A stretch of DNA of 64,000 bases from Methylomonas sp. UP202. Its GTDB lineage: Bacteria > Pseudomonadota > Gammaproteobacteria > Methylococcales > Methylomonadaceae. Location: contig NZ_CP123897.1 of assembly GCF_029910655.1 (NCBI RefSeq), positions 1,736,001 through 1,800,000 of the forward strand, written 5' to 3'. Position numbers and translations under genes: made by a program. Numbering within the stretch: position 1 is the stretch's first letter; every line of letters starts with the position of its first letter. The notes under the pieces are model-generated. The model was not told where the DNA came from. It did not search any database and saw only the letters and a list, made by a program, of their open reading frames with translations. Below, one piece after another: positions 26,584 to 35,716 of the stretch.

Positions 26584-26895
26584 ATGGCCGTTACATCGAA
26601 ATGGCGTCAGCATATTGAAGAATGGCAAGGCAGTGGTTTGTCGCAGGTTGAGTATTGCGTGCAGGAAGGCATCAATGTACGGACATTTACTGCCAGACTG
26701 TGCGACTATCGCAAACGGCCTGCGGTAGAGCCGGTCGCTTTGGTGCCGGTGCAGATTGAACAGCCTGAGCCTGCTTCTGTGGTGACACCCGCAGCTGCGG
26801 CTATGGTCTTGACCGATGCCCACGGTTATAGGCTGGAGATTTCGTCTTCAGTATCGGCGGGCTGGGTAGCCGAGTTGTTACGATGTCTGGCTTGA
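26584..26895 (+). CDS. tnpA: IS66 accessory protein TnpA
   Basis: A 103-residue protein with a helix-turn-helix-like N-terminus (KWRQHIEEWQGSGLSQVEYCVQEGI) and a C-terminal strand region, as in IS66 TnpA proteins. It overlaps tnpB by 13 bases in another frame, the arrangement normal for this family. Needed for transposition in studied relatives; its precise role is unclear. Confidence 0.88.
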   Translation: MAVTSKWRQHIEEWQGSGLSQVEYCVQEGINVRTFTARLCDYRKRPAVEPVALVPVQIEQPEPASVVTPAAAAMVLTDAHGYRLEISSSVSAGWVAELLRCLA

Positions 26896-27233
26896 TCGAT
26901 TATCCCGCGCAGATTTGGTTGGCGGTGGCGCCGGTGGACATGCGGCGTGGTTTGGATGGCTTGTCGGCCATTGTTCAACAGAGTCTGGGGCATGCCCCGT
27001 GTGCCGGATCGGCGTTTATCTTTCGTAATCGTGCGGGCAACCGGCTACGGTTGTTGGTGTGGGATGGCAATGGGGTTTGGCTGTGTCAGCGCCGTTTGCA
27101 CCAAGGCAGTTTTGTCTGGCCCAGGGTGGGCGATGCGGTGTTTGCGCTGACGCAGGCGCAATGGCACTGGTTAATTGCTGGAGTCGATTGGCAACGCTTA
27201 TCCGCCCAGCCCCAAGCCGACTGGCAGGTGTGA
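26883..27233 (+). CDS. tnpB: IS66 accessory protein TnpB
   Basis: A 116-residue IS66 Orf2-type protein with the family hallmarks APVDMRRGLDGLSAIVQ, FIFRNRAGNRLRLLVWDGNG and LCQRRLHQGSFVWP. Intact in length. Translation is probably coupled to tnpA through the overlap. Required with TnpA and TnpC for IS66 transposition in known members. Confidence 0.92.
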   Translation: MSGLIDYPAQIWLAVAPVDMRRGLDGLSAIVQQSLGHAPCAGSAFIFRNRAGNRLRLLVWDGNGVWLCQRRLHQGSFVWPRVGDAVFALTQAQWHWLIAGVDWQRLSAQPQADWQV

Positions 27234-27318
27234 ATCAGAGGTAAAACGCGGCGGTAAAAAAGTCCTAAAATGTCCTAATATCAAGGCATTGGATAGGGCA
27301 TTGCGGTATAATTCACCC

Positions 27319-28929
27319 ATGAATCCGCTGGCCAAACTCGACCAATTGAACCTGGAGCCGACTGCCAAAACCGAGGTGGCGGCCCTGCTTCAGGCGCTGA
27401 TGGATCAGGCAGCCCAGGATGCCCAAGTCATCCAAGCCAAAGACGCCACGATTCACGCCAAAGACCTCAAAATCGGCGCGCTGACCCATGAGCTGGCGTA
27501 TTACAAACGCATCCGCTTCAGTCGCAAGAACGAAAGTCTGGCCCCGTTGCAGCGGGATGTGTTCGAGGAAACCTGGAATTCCGATATCTCAGCGATTGAT
27601 GAGGAAGTCGAACAACTCCGGGATGATCAGCCCTGCGATACCGTGGCCCGTCCCAAACGCCCACGCGCTGGTCGCCAACCGTTGCCTGAGCATCTGCCGC
27701 GCATTGAGCATCGCCATGAGCCTGAGTCCTGCTCCTGTGGCCACTGCGGTAAAGACCTGGTCAAAGTCGGCGAAGACATCAGCGAGCAACTGGACGTCGA
27801 ACCGGCCAAGTTCTTTGTGCATCGACACATTCGTCCGCAATACGCCTGTCGGGCCTGCGAAACCATCACCGCAGCACCGATTCCACCGGCGGTGATCGAT
27901 GGCGGTATGGCTGCCGTCGGTTTGCTCACCTGGGTGCTGATCGGTAAATACCTCGATCATTTGCCGCTGTACCGGTTGGAACAAATCGCCGCCCGTGACG
28001 GGGTGATCCTGTCCCGCTCCACACTCGCCGACTGGGTCGGACGACTCGGTGTCGCTTTAGCGCCCTTAGCCGACCGCTTGGCTTGGCATTTGTTGCAAAG
28101 GGATAGCTTACATGCCGACGAGACGCCGGTGCCGCAACTGGATCCCGGCAGTGGTAAAACCAAGAAAGCCTATCTGTGGGCCTATCGCAGCAATGATCTG
28201 CAACCGGGACCGAAGCTTATCGTCTTCGATTATCAAGCCGGTCGTGGCGGCCGGCATGTGCAGCAGTTCCTGGGCGATTGGCGCGGCCATTTACTGGTGG
28301 ATGACTATGCGGGCTATAAAGCCCTGTTTGCTACGACCCGTGCCCATCCCGCATCGCAACACCCGCTAGAGCCGTGTATCGAACTGGCCTGCCTGGCGCA
28401 TGCGCGGCGCAAATTCTTCGACCTGTTCCAGGCCAGTCAAAGCCTTATCGCGCAAGACGCACTGAATCGTATCGCCAAGCTGTATGCCATTGAAACCGAG
28501 GGCCGCGAGATGACAGCTGAGCGCAAACAGTGGCGCGCCGAAACCAGTCTGCCGCTCCTGGTCGAGCTACACGACTGGCTACAGCAAACCCGTTTGCGCA
28601 CCGCACCCGGCACGGCAACCGCCAAAGCCATCGACTACAGCTTGAAACGCTGGGCGGCGCTCAGACGGTACGCCGACACCGGCGATCTGCCTATCGACAA
28701 CAACCCGGTGGAAAACTGCATTCGCCCCATTGCCTTGGGCAAGAAGAACTGGTTGTTTGCCGGATCGGAACGCGCCGGTCAACGAGCCGCCGTTATTCAA
28801 ACCCTGCTAGGCACCGCCAAACTCAATGGCCTCGATCCGGCCGCCTGGCTAAAAGACACCCTGGAAAAACTCCCCATCTGGCCCAACAGCCGCATCGACG
28901 AACTGCTGCCGTTCGGTGATCTGGATTAA
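27319..28929 (+). CDS. tnpC: IS66 transposase TnpC (DDE type)
   Basis: A 536-residue transposase. An N-terminal leucine-rich coil (about 1-60) precedes a zinc-finger-like CSCGHCGKDL with a later CRAC (about 130-185) and a DDE catalytic core. Candidate acidic residues are LHADETPV (Asp near 272), LVDDYAGYK (near 331) and NPVENCIRPI (Glu near 462). All appear intact. The ATG at 27319 matches the family start; the open frame extends upstream into tnpB without similarity. It cuts and joins the element ends. Confidence 0.95.
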   Translation: MNPLAKLDQLNLEPTAKTEVAALLQALMDQAAQDAQVIQAKDATIHAKDLKIGALTHELAYYKRIRFSRKNESLAPLQRDVFEETWNSDISAIDEEVEQLRDDQPCDTVARPKRPRAGRQPLPEHLPRIEHRHEPESCSCGHCGKDLVKVGEDISEQLDVEPAKFFVHRHIRPQYACRACETITAAPIPPAVIDGGMAAVGLLTWVLIGKYLDHLPLYRLEQIAARDGVILSRSTLADWVGRLGVALAPLADRLAWHLLQRDSLHADETPVPQLDPGSGKTKKAYLWAYRSNDLQPGPKLIVFDYQAGRGGRHVQQFLGDWRGHLLVDDYAGYKALFATTRAHPASQHPLEPCIELACLAHARRKFFDLFQASQSLIAQDALNRIAKLYAIETEGREMTAERKQWRAETSLPLLVELHDWLQQTRLRTAPGTATAKAIDYSLKRWAALRRYADTGDLPIDNNPVENCIRPIALGKKNWLFAGSERAGQRAAVIQTLLGTAKLNGLDPAAWLKDTLEKLPIWPNSRIDELLPFGDLD

Positions 28930-28975
28930 ATCATAACCTGCAACGTCTGGCGATGTGGAACGGCTGAGCGCTTAC

Positions 28976-28983
28976 GAACTATC
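28976..28983. repeat. Right 8-bp target-site duplication (GAACTATC)
   Basis: Identical to 26501-26508; directly abuts the right inverted repeat of the IS66 element. Confidence 0.93.
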
Positions 28984-29450
28984 GACGGAATTTTGTGGCA
29001 GGCGGCTGCTATTTCTTCACGGTGAACTTGCTGGAACGCCAACGGACGTTGTTAACCGATCACATCGATTTGCTACGCGACGCGGTGCGTAGGGTCAAAA
29101 GGCTGTATCCGTTTCATATCGACGCCTGGGTGGTGCTTCCGGACCATATGACCTTGCCGCCCGATACCGACGATTTTCCCGTGCGTTTGCGCTTGATGAA
29201 ATTGTTGTTTGCCAAGGGATTGCCGCGCACCGAACGTTTATCGGCCACGCGCCGTAAACGCCGCGAGCGCGGTGTTTGGCAAAGACGCTATTGGGAACAT
29301 ACCGTCATCGACGAATTGGACTATGTCCGGCATATTGATTCCGTGCACGTCAACGCATAAGGCGGAACACAACATGGTTTCGCCGGATGCCGGCTTCGAT
29401 TGCGAATGACGGTTGAATTGGCCGGCTTTCGCGTCGGTTTGGCGGAACGC

Positions 29451-30215
29451 CTACCGGCTACGCGGGCTAAAACGGCGCACAACACCACCCCAGGCTAAGC
29501 CGCTTAACAAAAGCAACCACGCTGCGGGCGCGGGAACCGGCATCACACCGTAAGTGATGCGAGACACATCCCAACCCGACCATGCCTTCACGGTGCCGCC
29601 CATGTATCTATTACCTCCGGTCAAAGTTACGCTGGAAAAGGGGGTGTCCGAAACCAAGCCCAGAAATGCGCGTTGGTTCGAGCCGGTCAAATCTCCATAC
29701 GAATTTATGCCATTTGTCGAAGCGGAAACACCGGCCACATCAGTGCTGATATTGAAGGTTGAATTCAAGGCAATTACTACACTGACTCCGAATGAATTAA
29801 TCGGGGTTGAAAATGTGAGTGTGACGGAATCGTTGCGTTGAGTTAAGCCGCCCGGTTGGAATGCCGTGCCGTCGCCTGGAGGGGTCAACACAGGGTTGAA
29901 ACCCGACCAGGCATTGTTGACAACCTGCCCCGTCGTATCGTTTGGCAAGTTAGGATTGGCACGATTAAAGATACTAAAGGCATAGGTAATGCCATTGATG
30001 ATGTCACCTGAATGAATAGTGCCAACCGGCATATTGGCTAATTCATTGACGACCATGGTTTGATTGGCGGTGGCATCGGTGAATCTGGCGCTGACGGGTA
30101 GGTAAGGATTATTAGAGACTATGTTGTAGTTTGAGAACGTTGTCACTGCTGCCGTTGCGGTATCACTAATGGCAACAACCGCGACTGCCATTGAAAATAA
30201 AATTCCTGTTTTCAT
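29451..30215 (-). CDS. PEP-CTERM-sorted exported protein
   Basis: A 254-residue protein with a signal peptide (MKTGILFSMAVAVVA to about ATAA), a beta-rich Asn/Ser/Thr-heavy body (about 25-220), and a C-terminal sorting tail VPAPAAWLLLLSGLAWGGVVRR. The tail has the PEP-CTERM order of Pro-rich motif, TM helix and Arg cluster. Such proteins are processed by exosortase and released to the surface or matrix of exopolysaccharide producers. The body's function is unrecognised. It stands alone, leftward, with its own leader. Confidence 0.85.
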   Translation of the reverse strand: MKTGILFSMAVAVVAISDTATAAVTTFSNYNIVSNNPYLPVSARFTDATANQTMVVNELANMPVGTIHSGDIINGITYAFSIFNRANPNLPNDTTGQVVNNAWSGFNPVLTPPGDGTAFQPGGLTQRNDSVTLTFSTPINSFGVSVVIALNSTFNISTDVAGVSASTNGINSYGDLTGSNQRAFLGLVSDTPFSSVTLTGGNRYMGGTVKAWSGWDVSRITYGVMPVPAPAAWLLLLSGLAWGGVVRRFSPRSR

Positions 30216-30602
30216 AAATTCTCCTAGCGTTGATTTTCAGGCGTTAAATCCGTATTTAGCCTGTCAATTGCCCTGATCTCGTAGCTTCACATTAGATTAG
30301 GAAGGCATTGACGAAGCAATTTGTGATCCACTTTGCCCTGTCGGCGGTGCTAGATTTCGAAGTTTGAATATGCATGTTTCATTGACCTCGCAAGCACATT
30401 TCGAAGCATAAAGTTGCTGGAAAGTGCTCGAACGGTATCAAAGAAACGTAAATTTAAGCTTAAAGTACCTTACTCTTTACGAGGTAATTTTTCGATGGCA
30501 AGTAACCCTTGGGTCAATCGCAAACCCGATGTCGGTTTAATATCAATTTTTGGACATAAGCAAAACTGGAGGACGTGTCACCGATGGGCCGGAATCCTCC
30601 CT
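30216..30602. other. Intergenic stretch between PEP-CTERM gene and hydrolase island
   Basis: About 390 bases, relatively AT-rich, that should hold the PEP-CTERM gene promoter. No convincing gene, RNA or repeat was seen; the 72-codon frame at 30414 has no ribosome site. Confidence 0.4.
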
Positions 30603-32192
30603 TCACCGCCACCCCGAAACCACAAACCGTAATTTCCCGGTAATACCCGGCGCTTTTTTGGCTACGGTGGGAATCGGGATTTCGACGGTCAGCGAGCCGC
30701 CGGCCTCGACAGCTTCGTGTTCGTCTTGGGTGATAAGCCGAACGTCGGTCGGTTTGGATTTGGCTTGGCTCCAGTGCCATTCGATTTGTTTGGCGGGAGT
30801 GATGGCGATGATCGCGGTGTCGCTGAACAGGCGGGCGCCTTCGACGTGGGAGTCGAACAGCCAGCCGTCCACCAGGTATTCCTGCACGCCGATGCCCAGT
30901 GTGACGGCATAGGTCAGCGTGTTGTCGGTTTGATCGACCTTGGCCCAGTTGGCCAGGAACACGCTGGACAGATACACGCTGCGTTTCTGGTGTTTGACGA
31001 TCTCGCCGTGACCGCGAATTGCCGCCGAATCTTCCTCGGCGGTGCGCCGGGTCAGCAGGCCGCGCATTTTACGCGGGGCGGCTTGCAGTTCGAAGTAGTA
31101 GTCGGCCTCGACTTGATCCGCCTGACCTTGCAAGGATTCGGGCAGCGTGACGCCAGCGACGTCGAACCAGATATCGACCTTCAGATTGCCGAACAGAAAG
31201 CGGGTGAGGTTTTGAAACGCGTCTTCGGAATTGACGATGCCGAAATAGCCGGAATGCGAGCGGTAGGTGTAGGCCTTGGGGCAGGGCAAGGTTTGGCCGG
31301 CGCGGTCTTGACCGGTCAACACCGCGTTGGCGACCTTGACCAGGCCGTCGCTGCCGTGGCCGGAAAACATCCGCGACAAGCCGGCGGCGACGTTGTAATC
31401 GGCGCGGTTGCTGCCGACCATGCAGAAAAAGCGGTCCGGCGGAAAGTGCCGGAGCAGGTCGACGCGTTCTTCGGCCAGGTACTCGCTATCCTTGTCGAGA
31501 TTCAGATATTCGGCCATGCGCGGACGGCTGAAATTGTTCATGTCCGCCGTTTTCAACCAGTCGGGTACGTTGACGCCGGCTAGTTCGATGCCGTTGTGCG
31601 GGGTGGCGTAGGTGAAGACTTTATCCACCCAGGCGCGGGTTTGGGCATCGCCCAGCGCCGGATTCTGCAAGAAGGCCCGGCACACCAGACCGCCCATCGA
31701 GTGGGCAACCAAATAGCATTTGAAGTCGGTGTCCGCGATCGCTTGGCCGGCTTCGTCGCGCGCCAGGTCTCGGACGCGCTGAATCAGTTTCCCCAGGCCC
31801 TCGGCATAGGTTTCGATCGGCGAGGATTTACCGCTACCCAGCAGGCTGGAGCCGTCGTCGTAGTAGCGGTATACCACCACCGAGCGGTAGGGGATGGTTT
31901 TGTCTTTCGGCCAGTCCCGGTCCATGATGTCCAAGCCTTCGTCGTAGACGTCGGCGTAACCAAAATCCGAAATCAAGCGGACCACCGGCGATTCGAAAAT
32001 GAATTTCCGGGCCTTGGTATCTTTATCGCCGGTGCCGGCGCGGACCACGGTGGAGCCGGCGTTGAAACCGCAAAACGGATCGGCGGCGGTTTCGTCGCGT
32101 TCGGATTCGGACATCGCATAGCCGCGCACATAGATGATCGGATGGGCGGCGGGGGCGACGGCTTGTTGCAGGGCTTTGGCGGTGTCGGACAT
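30603..32192 (-). CDS. Alpha/beta-hydrolase (lipase/esterase-like), cytoplasmic-looking
   Basis: A 529-residue protein. IIYVRGYAMS near residue 20 resembles the oxyanion region of PGAP1-type lipases, and CYLVAHSMGGLVCRAF carries the nucleophile elbow GxSxG-like AHSMGG near residue 164. YATPHNGIEL, 30 residues later, is typical of phospholipase- or PGAP1-like hydrolases. A probable catalytic His lies in the HSGYFGIVN segment near 310. The C-terminal 180 residues form an unrecognised beta-rich domain. No signal peptide is present. The ATG at 32192 follows a GGAGCC site; an upstream in-frame start at 32288 is weaker. Last gene in the direction of transcription of the island. Confidence 0.78.
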   Translation of the reverse strand: MSDTAKALQQAVAPAAHPIIYVRGYAMSESERDETAADPFCGFNAGSTVVRAGTGDKDTKARKFIFESPVVRLISDFGYADVYDEGLDIMDRDWPKDKTIPYRSVVVYRYYDDGSSLLGSGKSSPIETYAEGLGKLIQRVRDLARDEAGQAIADTDFKCYLVAHSMGGLVCRAFLQNPALGDAQTRAWVDKVFTYATPHNGIELAGVNVPDWLKTADMNNFSRPRMAEYLNLDKDSEYLAEERVDLLRHFPPDRFFCMVGSNRADYNVAAGLSRMFSGHGSDGLVKVANAVLTGQDRAGQTLPCPKAYTYRSHSGYFGIVNSEDAFQNLTRFLFGNLKVDIWFDVAGVTLPESLQGQADQVEADYYFELQAAPRKMRGLLTRRTAEEDSAAIRGHGEIVKHQKRSVYLSSVFLANWAKVDQTDNTLTYAVTLGIGVQEYLVDGWLFDSHVEGARLFSDTAIIAITPAKQIEWHWSQAKSKPTDVRLITQDEHEAVEAGGSLTVEIPIPTVAKKAPGITGKLRFVVSGWR

Positions 32193-32295
32193 GGTTGAGG
32201 CTCCGTGATTTAATGTCGGGTGGTGGTCGTTGGCTTCGAGTTTCGGTTTATTGTTCCCTCGCCCCTCCGAGGCTGTCGTATTAGTCAAAACACAA

Positions 32296-32316
32296 CCCTC
32301 TCCTCGCGGGAGAGGG
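32296..32316. repeat. GC hairpin CCCTCTCC-N5-GGAGAGGG
   Basis: Perfect 8-bp arms, followed by GCAGGGTGAGGG. This matches a widespread dispersed palindrome class in proteobacteria. It lies between two lipase genes and could act as a 3'-end structure. Confidence 0.6.
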
Positions 32317-32369
32317 CAGGGTGAGGGAACTAAAACAATGCGTTACCGGGCAGACTGACTTTCCTGGAC

Positions 32370-33731
32370 TCAGTGCCCGCCGGCACAGTCGTCGCGCTTG
32401 CCCAACAACTGCATCGCGATCAATTTGCGGTAGCTGGTGGCGTGGTGTTGCAACAGGATGTCCGGGCGGTCGCCGATGGTGTAGCAATCGCCGCCCTTGG
32501 TCAGGCCGAACACCGGGATCAGTTGGCCGGCCAGCGTGTAGTTCAGCGACTTGGGTTTTAGATCCGGCAGCTCGATCGCGGTATCGCCAAAGTAGCGCTC
32601 AACGGAGGCGGCGATGCCGGTTTCCTCGAAATCGTCGGCCAGGTGGCCGGTAAACACTTCGGCTATCGATCCGCGGATGGCGTTTTTGGCGCTGGTGACG
32701 GCATCGATGACATGGTCCAGCGGCCCGCCCACGCTGACGTTGTCTTCTTCGACGAATTCGGCGACTTCCGAGACGGTTTCCAGACTGAGAGGCACTTGCG
32801 GGACCGGGTCTCTGTCGTTGTTGATGACATAAGCGGTTTCGGCGGCGATACGGGCGAAATCCTGGGAAAATTGCAGATTGCCGGGCTTGGGCTGGGCAAA
32901 CAGATAGGATTTCAGCGCCGGCTTGGCGGTGAACGCCAGTTGGTAGGGATTGTGCTCGTCGCTGGTGGCGTAATACAAAAAGGCGTGAATCAGCGTGGCG
33001 ACCGCCGCGCCCTGACTGTGGCCGGTCACCGTGATTTTGGTAATCGCTTGTTGCGCCAGTCGCTGTTGTAGTTGCGTCAGGATACCTCGCTCGGGATCGA
33101 ACAGTAGCGAAAACGCGGCGTAACCGAAACCCAGGTGAACTTCGGCGTCCGGGGTGGCGGCGAACACGATGGGTAGTGGTTTATTCTCGGGGTACTCGAC
33201 GCCGGCGTAGGCGGGGATCGTCGTCGCGTAAGCGTCCGCCAGGATGCTGCGCCGTTCGCCGACCGTGCCGCGTATCGCAATCGCGACATGGCCGGGATCG
33301 CTGGTCGATTGCGCCAACAGCCAAGCGTTGTTCAACGGTTTCAGACCGTTGGTTTTGATGTCGTTGGGGTTGTCGCCGTGCCCGTCCCACGGCCAGATCC
33401 GGTTCCATTCGGTGTTGCCGGGCTGGCGGCTGTCGTAGGCCAGTTGCCAGCCGGCCGGCTTGGCTTGGTATTGATGGTTGGGGTCGGGCAAATTGGGATT
33501 GTTGCGGTCGTCCTGGTTGTTCAGTTCTATGCAAAGCTCCAGCAACGAAGCGGCTTCGGTGGCGTCGAAGCCGCCCCAGGCCGGCCTTACCGGCGGCAGG
33601 CCGCTGTCTCGGAGTTGTTGATAGGCTTCTAGCGAATAATTTGTCGGCATCGTCGTGCATCCGGTAATGATGAATGGAATCAGGGCCAAACCCAGCTTGT
33701 GGGCAGTGCAGGCGTTATGGCGTCGTGGCAT
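32370..33731 (-). CDS. Lipase class 3-type lipoprotein
   Basis: A 453-residue protein with a lipoprotein signal (lipobox ITGC, Cys near residue 25). The lipase-3 core includes VAIAIRGTVGE near residue 148 and the nucleophile motif ITVTGHSQGAAVATLIHAF, with the Ser near 240. A probable catalytic Asp lies in NNDRDPVPQ near 308. Acylated, it would sit in the inner or outer membrane facing the periplasm or surface. The start overlaps the upstream lipoprotein gene's end by 17 bases, so the pair is co-expressed. Substrate unknown; phospholipase activity is plausible. Confidence 0.83.
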   Translation of the reverse strand: MPRRHNACTAHKLGLALIPFIITGCTTMPTNYSLEAYQQLRDSGLPPVRPAWGGFDATEAASLLELCIELNNQDDRNNPNLPDPNHQYQAKPAGWQLAYDSRQPGNTEWNRIWPWDGHGDNPNDIKTNGLKPLNNAWLLAQSTSDPGHVAIAIRGTVGERRSILADAYATTIPAYAGVEYPENKPLPIVFAATPDAEVHLGFGYAAFSLLFDPERGILTQLQQRLAQQAITKITVTGHSQGAAVATLIHAFLYYATSDEHNPYQLAFTAKPALKSYLFAQPKPGNLQFSQDFARIAAETAYVINNDRDPVPQVPLSLETVSEVAEFVEEDNVSVGGPLDHVIDAVTSAKNAIRGSIAEVFTGHLADDFEETGIAASVERYFGDTAIELPDLKPKSLNYTLAGQLIPVFGLTKGGDCYTIGDRPDILLQHHATSYRKLIAMQLLGKRDDCAGGH

Positions 33732-34938
33732 GGGCTTCTCCGGCTTGGGCTTTTACGCACCATTGGGCGCGCTCGGTGACGTGGCGGGCGACGACGCCGG
33801 CGGCGGTTTCCACCAGTTTGGCGACCGCTTCGTTGTTCAACGCGCCCCAGGACCCGCCGCGAATGGCCTTGCCGACCGCGCCGGCCACACTGGCTTCGGC
33901 TTTACGGGAATGGGCCTCGATTTCTTGGAAGCCGGCTTCGTCGATGCTGATGTCGGCGGATGTACCGGCGCGGCGGTCGTAAACCCAGTGCACCGGTTTG
34001 CTGAAATCAATGACGTAATCGGTCAAGCTGGCGGAGGCGTTGGTATTCGGCAGCACCGGCAACGGCGCGTAATGGTCGCGGACGGCTTCCAGGGCGATGC
34101 GCAAGGTGTCGGCGGCGACTTGGCTGTGGTCGATGCTGACGTGTGTGCCGGTTTCGACGATGCCGGGAAAGCCGTATTGGGTGCCGTCGCGACCGACGAA
34201 GCCGGGACTTTTTTTGGCCAGTTTGCTCGCGGCTTTGCCGAGTTGCTTGTCGAACAAAACCAGCACTTGCTCCAGCTTGGGGTCGTCGGTTTTCAGCTTC
34301 AACAGCGACGCGGCTTGCCGCTGCAATTCGGTTTGCTCGGCGGGGTCTTGGATGATTTGCGAAACCAGTTGCGCGCCGCCTTTTTTAAAATAGGCCTTTA
34401 GATATTCTTCTTCGAGCTTCAGGGCTTGCCGGGTGTCGGCTTCCAGAAATTCCTTTTCTGTATTGACCCGCTGTTTAAAGTGTTTGCGATGTTCGGCCAG
34501 ATCGTCCTTGATTTTTTGGGCCAGACCGGCCGGGCCTTCCAGGTGCGGCGAGGTCGTCAGCTTGTCCAGCAGATCGGCTATCAGCGATTGCTTGCCCAGC
34601 AGATTGCGGTCGTCCAAGCCGCCCAGTGTGTCGAGTTTGGCTTTGAGTTCGTCGGTTTTGTCTTCAACTTCGCCGAGTACCTTGGCCAAGCCGGGTTCGA
34701 GGCGCGACGTCAACGGCGCCATGCAGCCGACGAAGCGGGCGGCGTCGATATTGAATTCCGGCTTGGGCAGCGTCAGGTTCAAGGCCTCTAGTTTGTCCTT
34801 GATTTTCTCGAATGCCGGCAATTGGCCTAACGTGGTCAGTGGCGCCTTCGGCGCATCGGCACAGCCGGCGATCAGGCCGGTGGACAGGGCCAGCAGCCAG
34901 GGTAGCAGTCGTGAAGCGTTGATGTTTGAGTGGTCCAT
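33715..34938 (-). CDS. Coiled-coil lipoprotein of unknown function
   Basis: A 407-residue protein with a lipobox (LIAGC, Cys near residue 26). A largely helical charged region (about 40-250) contains long Lys/Glu/Leu-rich stretches, followed by a mixed C-terminal domain. I recognise no family. Its stop lies inside the start of the downstream lipase-3 lipoprotein gene, so the two are translated together. It may be a chaperone, anchor or immunity partner of that lipase, which is inference from coupling alone. A GAGGA ribosome site precedes the ATG at 34938. Confidence 0.75.
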   Translation of the reverse strand: MDHSNINASRLLPWLLALSTGLIAGCADAPKAPLTTLGQLPAFEKIKDKLEALNLTLPKPEFNIDAARFVGCMAPLTSRLEPGLAKVLGEVEDKTDELKAKLDTLGGLDDRNLLGKQSLIADLLDKLTTSPHLEGPAGLAQKIKDDLAEHRKHFKQRVNTEKEFLEADTRQALKLEEEYLKAYFKKGGAQLVSQIIQDPAEQTELQRQAASLLKLKTDDPKLEQVLVLFDKQLGKAASKLAKKSPGFVGRDGTQYGFPGIVETGTHVSIDHSQVAADTLRIALEAVRDHYAPLPVLPNTNASASLTDYVIDFSKPVHWVYDRRAGTSADISIDEAGFQEIEAHSRKAEASVAGAVGKAIRGGSWGALNNEAVAKLVETAAGVVARHVTERAQWCVKAQAGEAHATTP

Positions 34939-35159
34939 GGTTTGTCCTCATTGGCGTGAGTCATTTTTATGTTCGGCAACCGTTCAGGCCGTTGCCGTGT
35001 CCGTTCCGGCGCGCTTGCACCCTGTGTCATCAACCGCGCCGCGTCTGGTTTCCGCGCGGATCGAGTATAGAAGCAATATCAAAAACTGTTAGGTGGCTCA
35101 CATTTAAATTGGTGCGCCGGTCAGAGTCGCGGCTCATCGGGAAGCGCCACCACCAAGCT

Positions 35160-35186
35160 GGAGTCGCAAACCTAGGTTTGCACTCC
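35160..35186. repeat. Palindromic repeat copy 1 (GCAAACC-TA-GGTTTGC core)
   Basis: GGAGTCGCAAACCTAGGTTTGC followed by ACTCC: arms pair almost perfectly. It repeats 171 bases downstream in the same orientation, with similar flanks including a TTACAGGCGC segment. Confidence 0.8.
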
Positions 35187-35330
35187 GGAGCGAGCCTTAC
35201 AGGCGCTTTCCCTGGTCTGGCTGTTGCCTAGGGTGCATGTTGCCGAGACTCTTTTGTCGCAATTCCGGCTCCGGACACCTTTGATTGCACCTGCTATAAG
35301 CGCCGAAAGTGGGTGCTTCTCCGGCAAACT

Positions 35331-35357
35331 GGAGTTGCAAACCTAGGTTTGCACTCC
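35331..35357. repeat. Palindromic repeat copy 2 (GCAAACC-TA-GGTTTGC core)
   Basis: Differs from copy 1 at one base (T for C after GGAGT). Also followed by TTACAGGCGC. Likely a dispersed extragenic palindrome family. Confidence 0.8.
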
Positions 35358-35716
35358 GGCGTGTGCGTTACAGGCGCTCCCAGACCTGTTTCGATTAAAC
35401 CCGCGTTGGTGGGGCGCCGTCGCTTAAATCCATAATAGGAGGCGGTTTAGCGGAGGCTGCAAGCATATGCCCCGCCGGACGCCCCGGATCGAGACTGAAG
35501 CCGGTCCTACAGTCGCCGATGTAACAAGTGTTGGCCGAGACTGGGTGAAAACCGAGATTTAACCTCACCAACCGTTCGCTGAGCGAAGCCGAAGCGGATT
35601 TTGGTTTCGCTCGGTCCACCGGCTCATGGCTGCGATGCCGACCGGGGTTTGCCGCCGAAGGCATCGAACAGCCCCGCTCGCCGAGTGGGCGAGCCACGCG
35701 CCATGCAATTTTTCGC

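Larger units (their letters stand above)
26509..28975. mobile_element. Complete IS66-family insertion sequence
   Basis: 2467 bp, bounded by imperfect terminal inverted repeats that start GTAAG on both ends (left GTAAGGCTCTATCCCGCCC; right, read inward, GTAAGCGCTCAGCCGTTCC). It is flanked by perfect 8-bp duplications and carries intact tnpA, tnpB and tnpC. The perfect duplication and intact genes indicate a recent insertion and possibly an active element. Confidence 0.95.
26496..29360 (+). pseudogene. REP-associated tyrosine transposase (RAYT, Y1 family), interrupted and degenerate
   Basis: The gene begins at GTG 26496 (VPNY), is cut by the IS66 element after base 26508, and resumes at 28984. 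Removing the insertion and one target copy restores VPNYRRNFVAGGCYFFTVNL, the classic RAYT N-terminus. The later part keeps HIDAWVVLPDHM and RRYWEHTVIDELDYVRHID. The HUH motif is damaged: after DHM the family expects HxxW before TLP, but the sequence goes straight to TLPPD, an apparent four-residue deletion removing the second His. The C-terminus stops at VHVNA, before the usual NPVKHG. It was probably already inactive, independently of the insertion. Confidence 0.85.
34939..35716. other. Intergenic region with two copies of a palindromic repeat
   Basis: About 780 bases without a supportable gene. It contains two near-identical palindromes (35160-35186 and 35331-35357), each followed by a similar TTACAGGCGC segment. 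The 152-codon leftward frame at 35395-35853 overlaps the GH19 gene in another frame and looks like a shadow. Confidence 0.6.
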
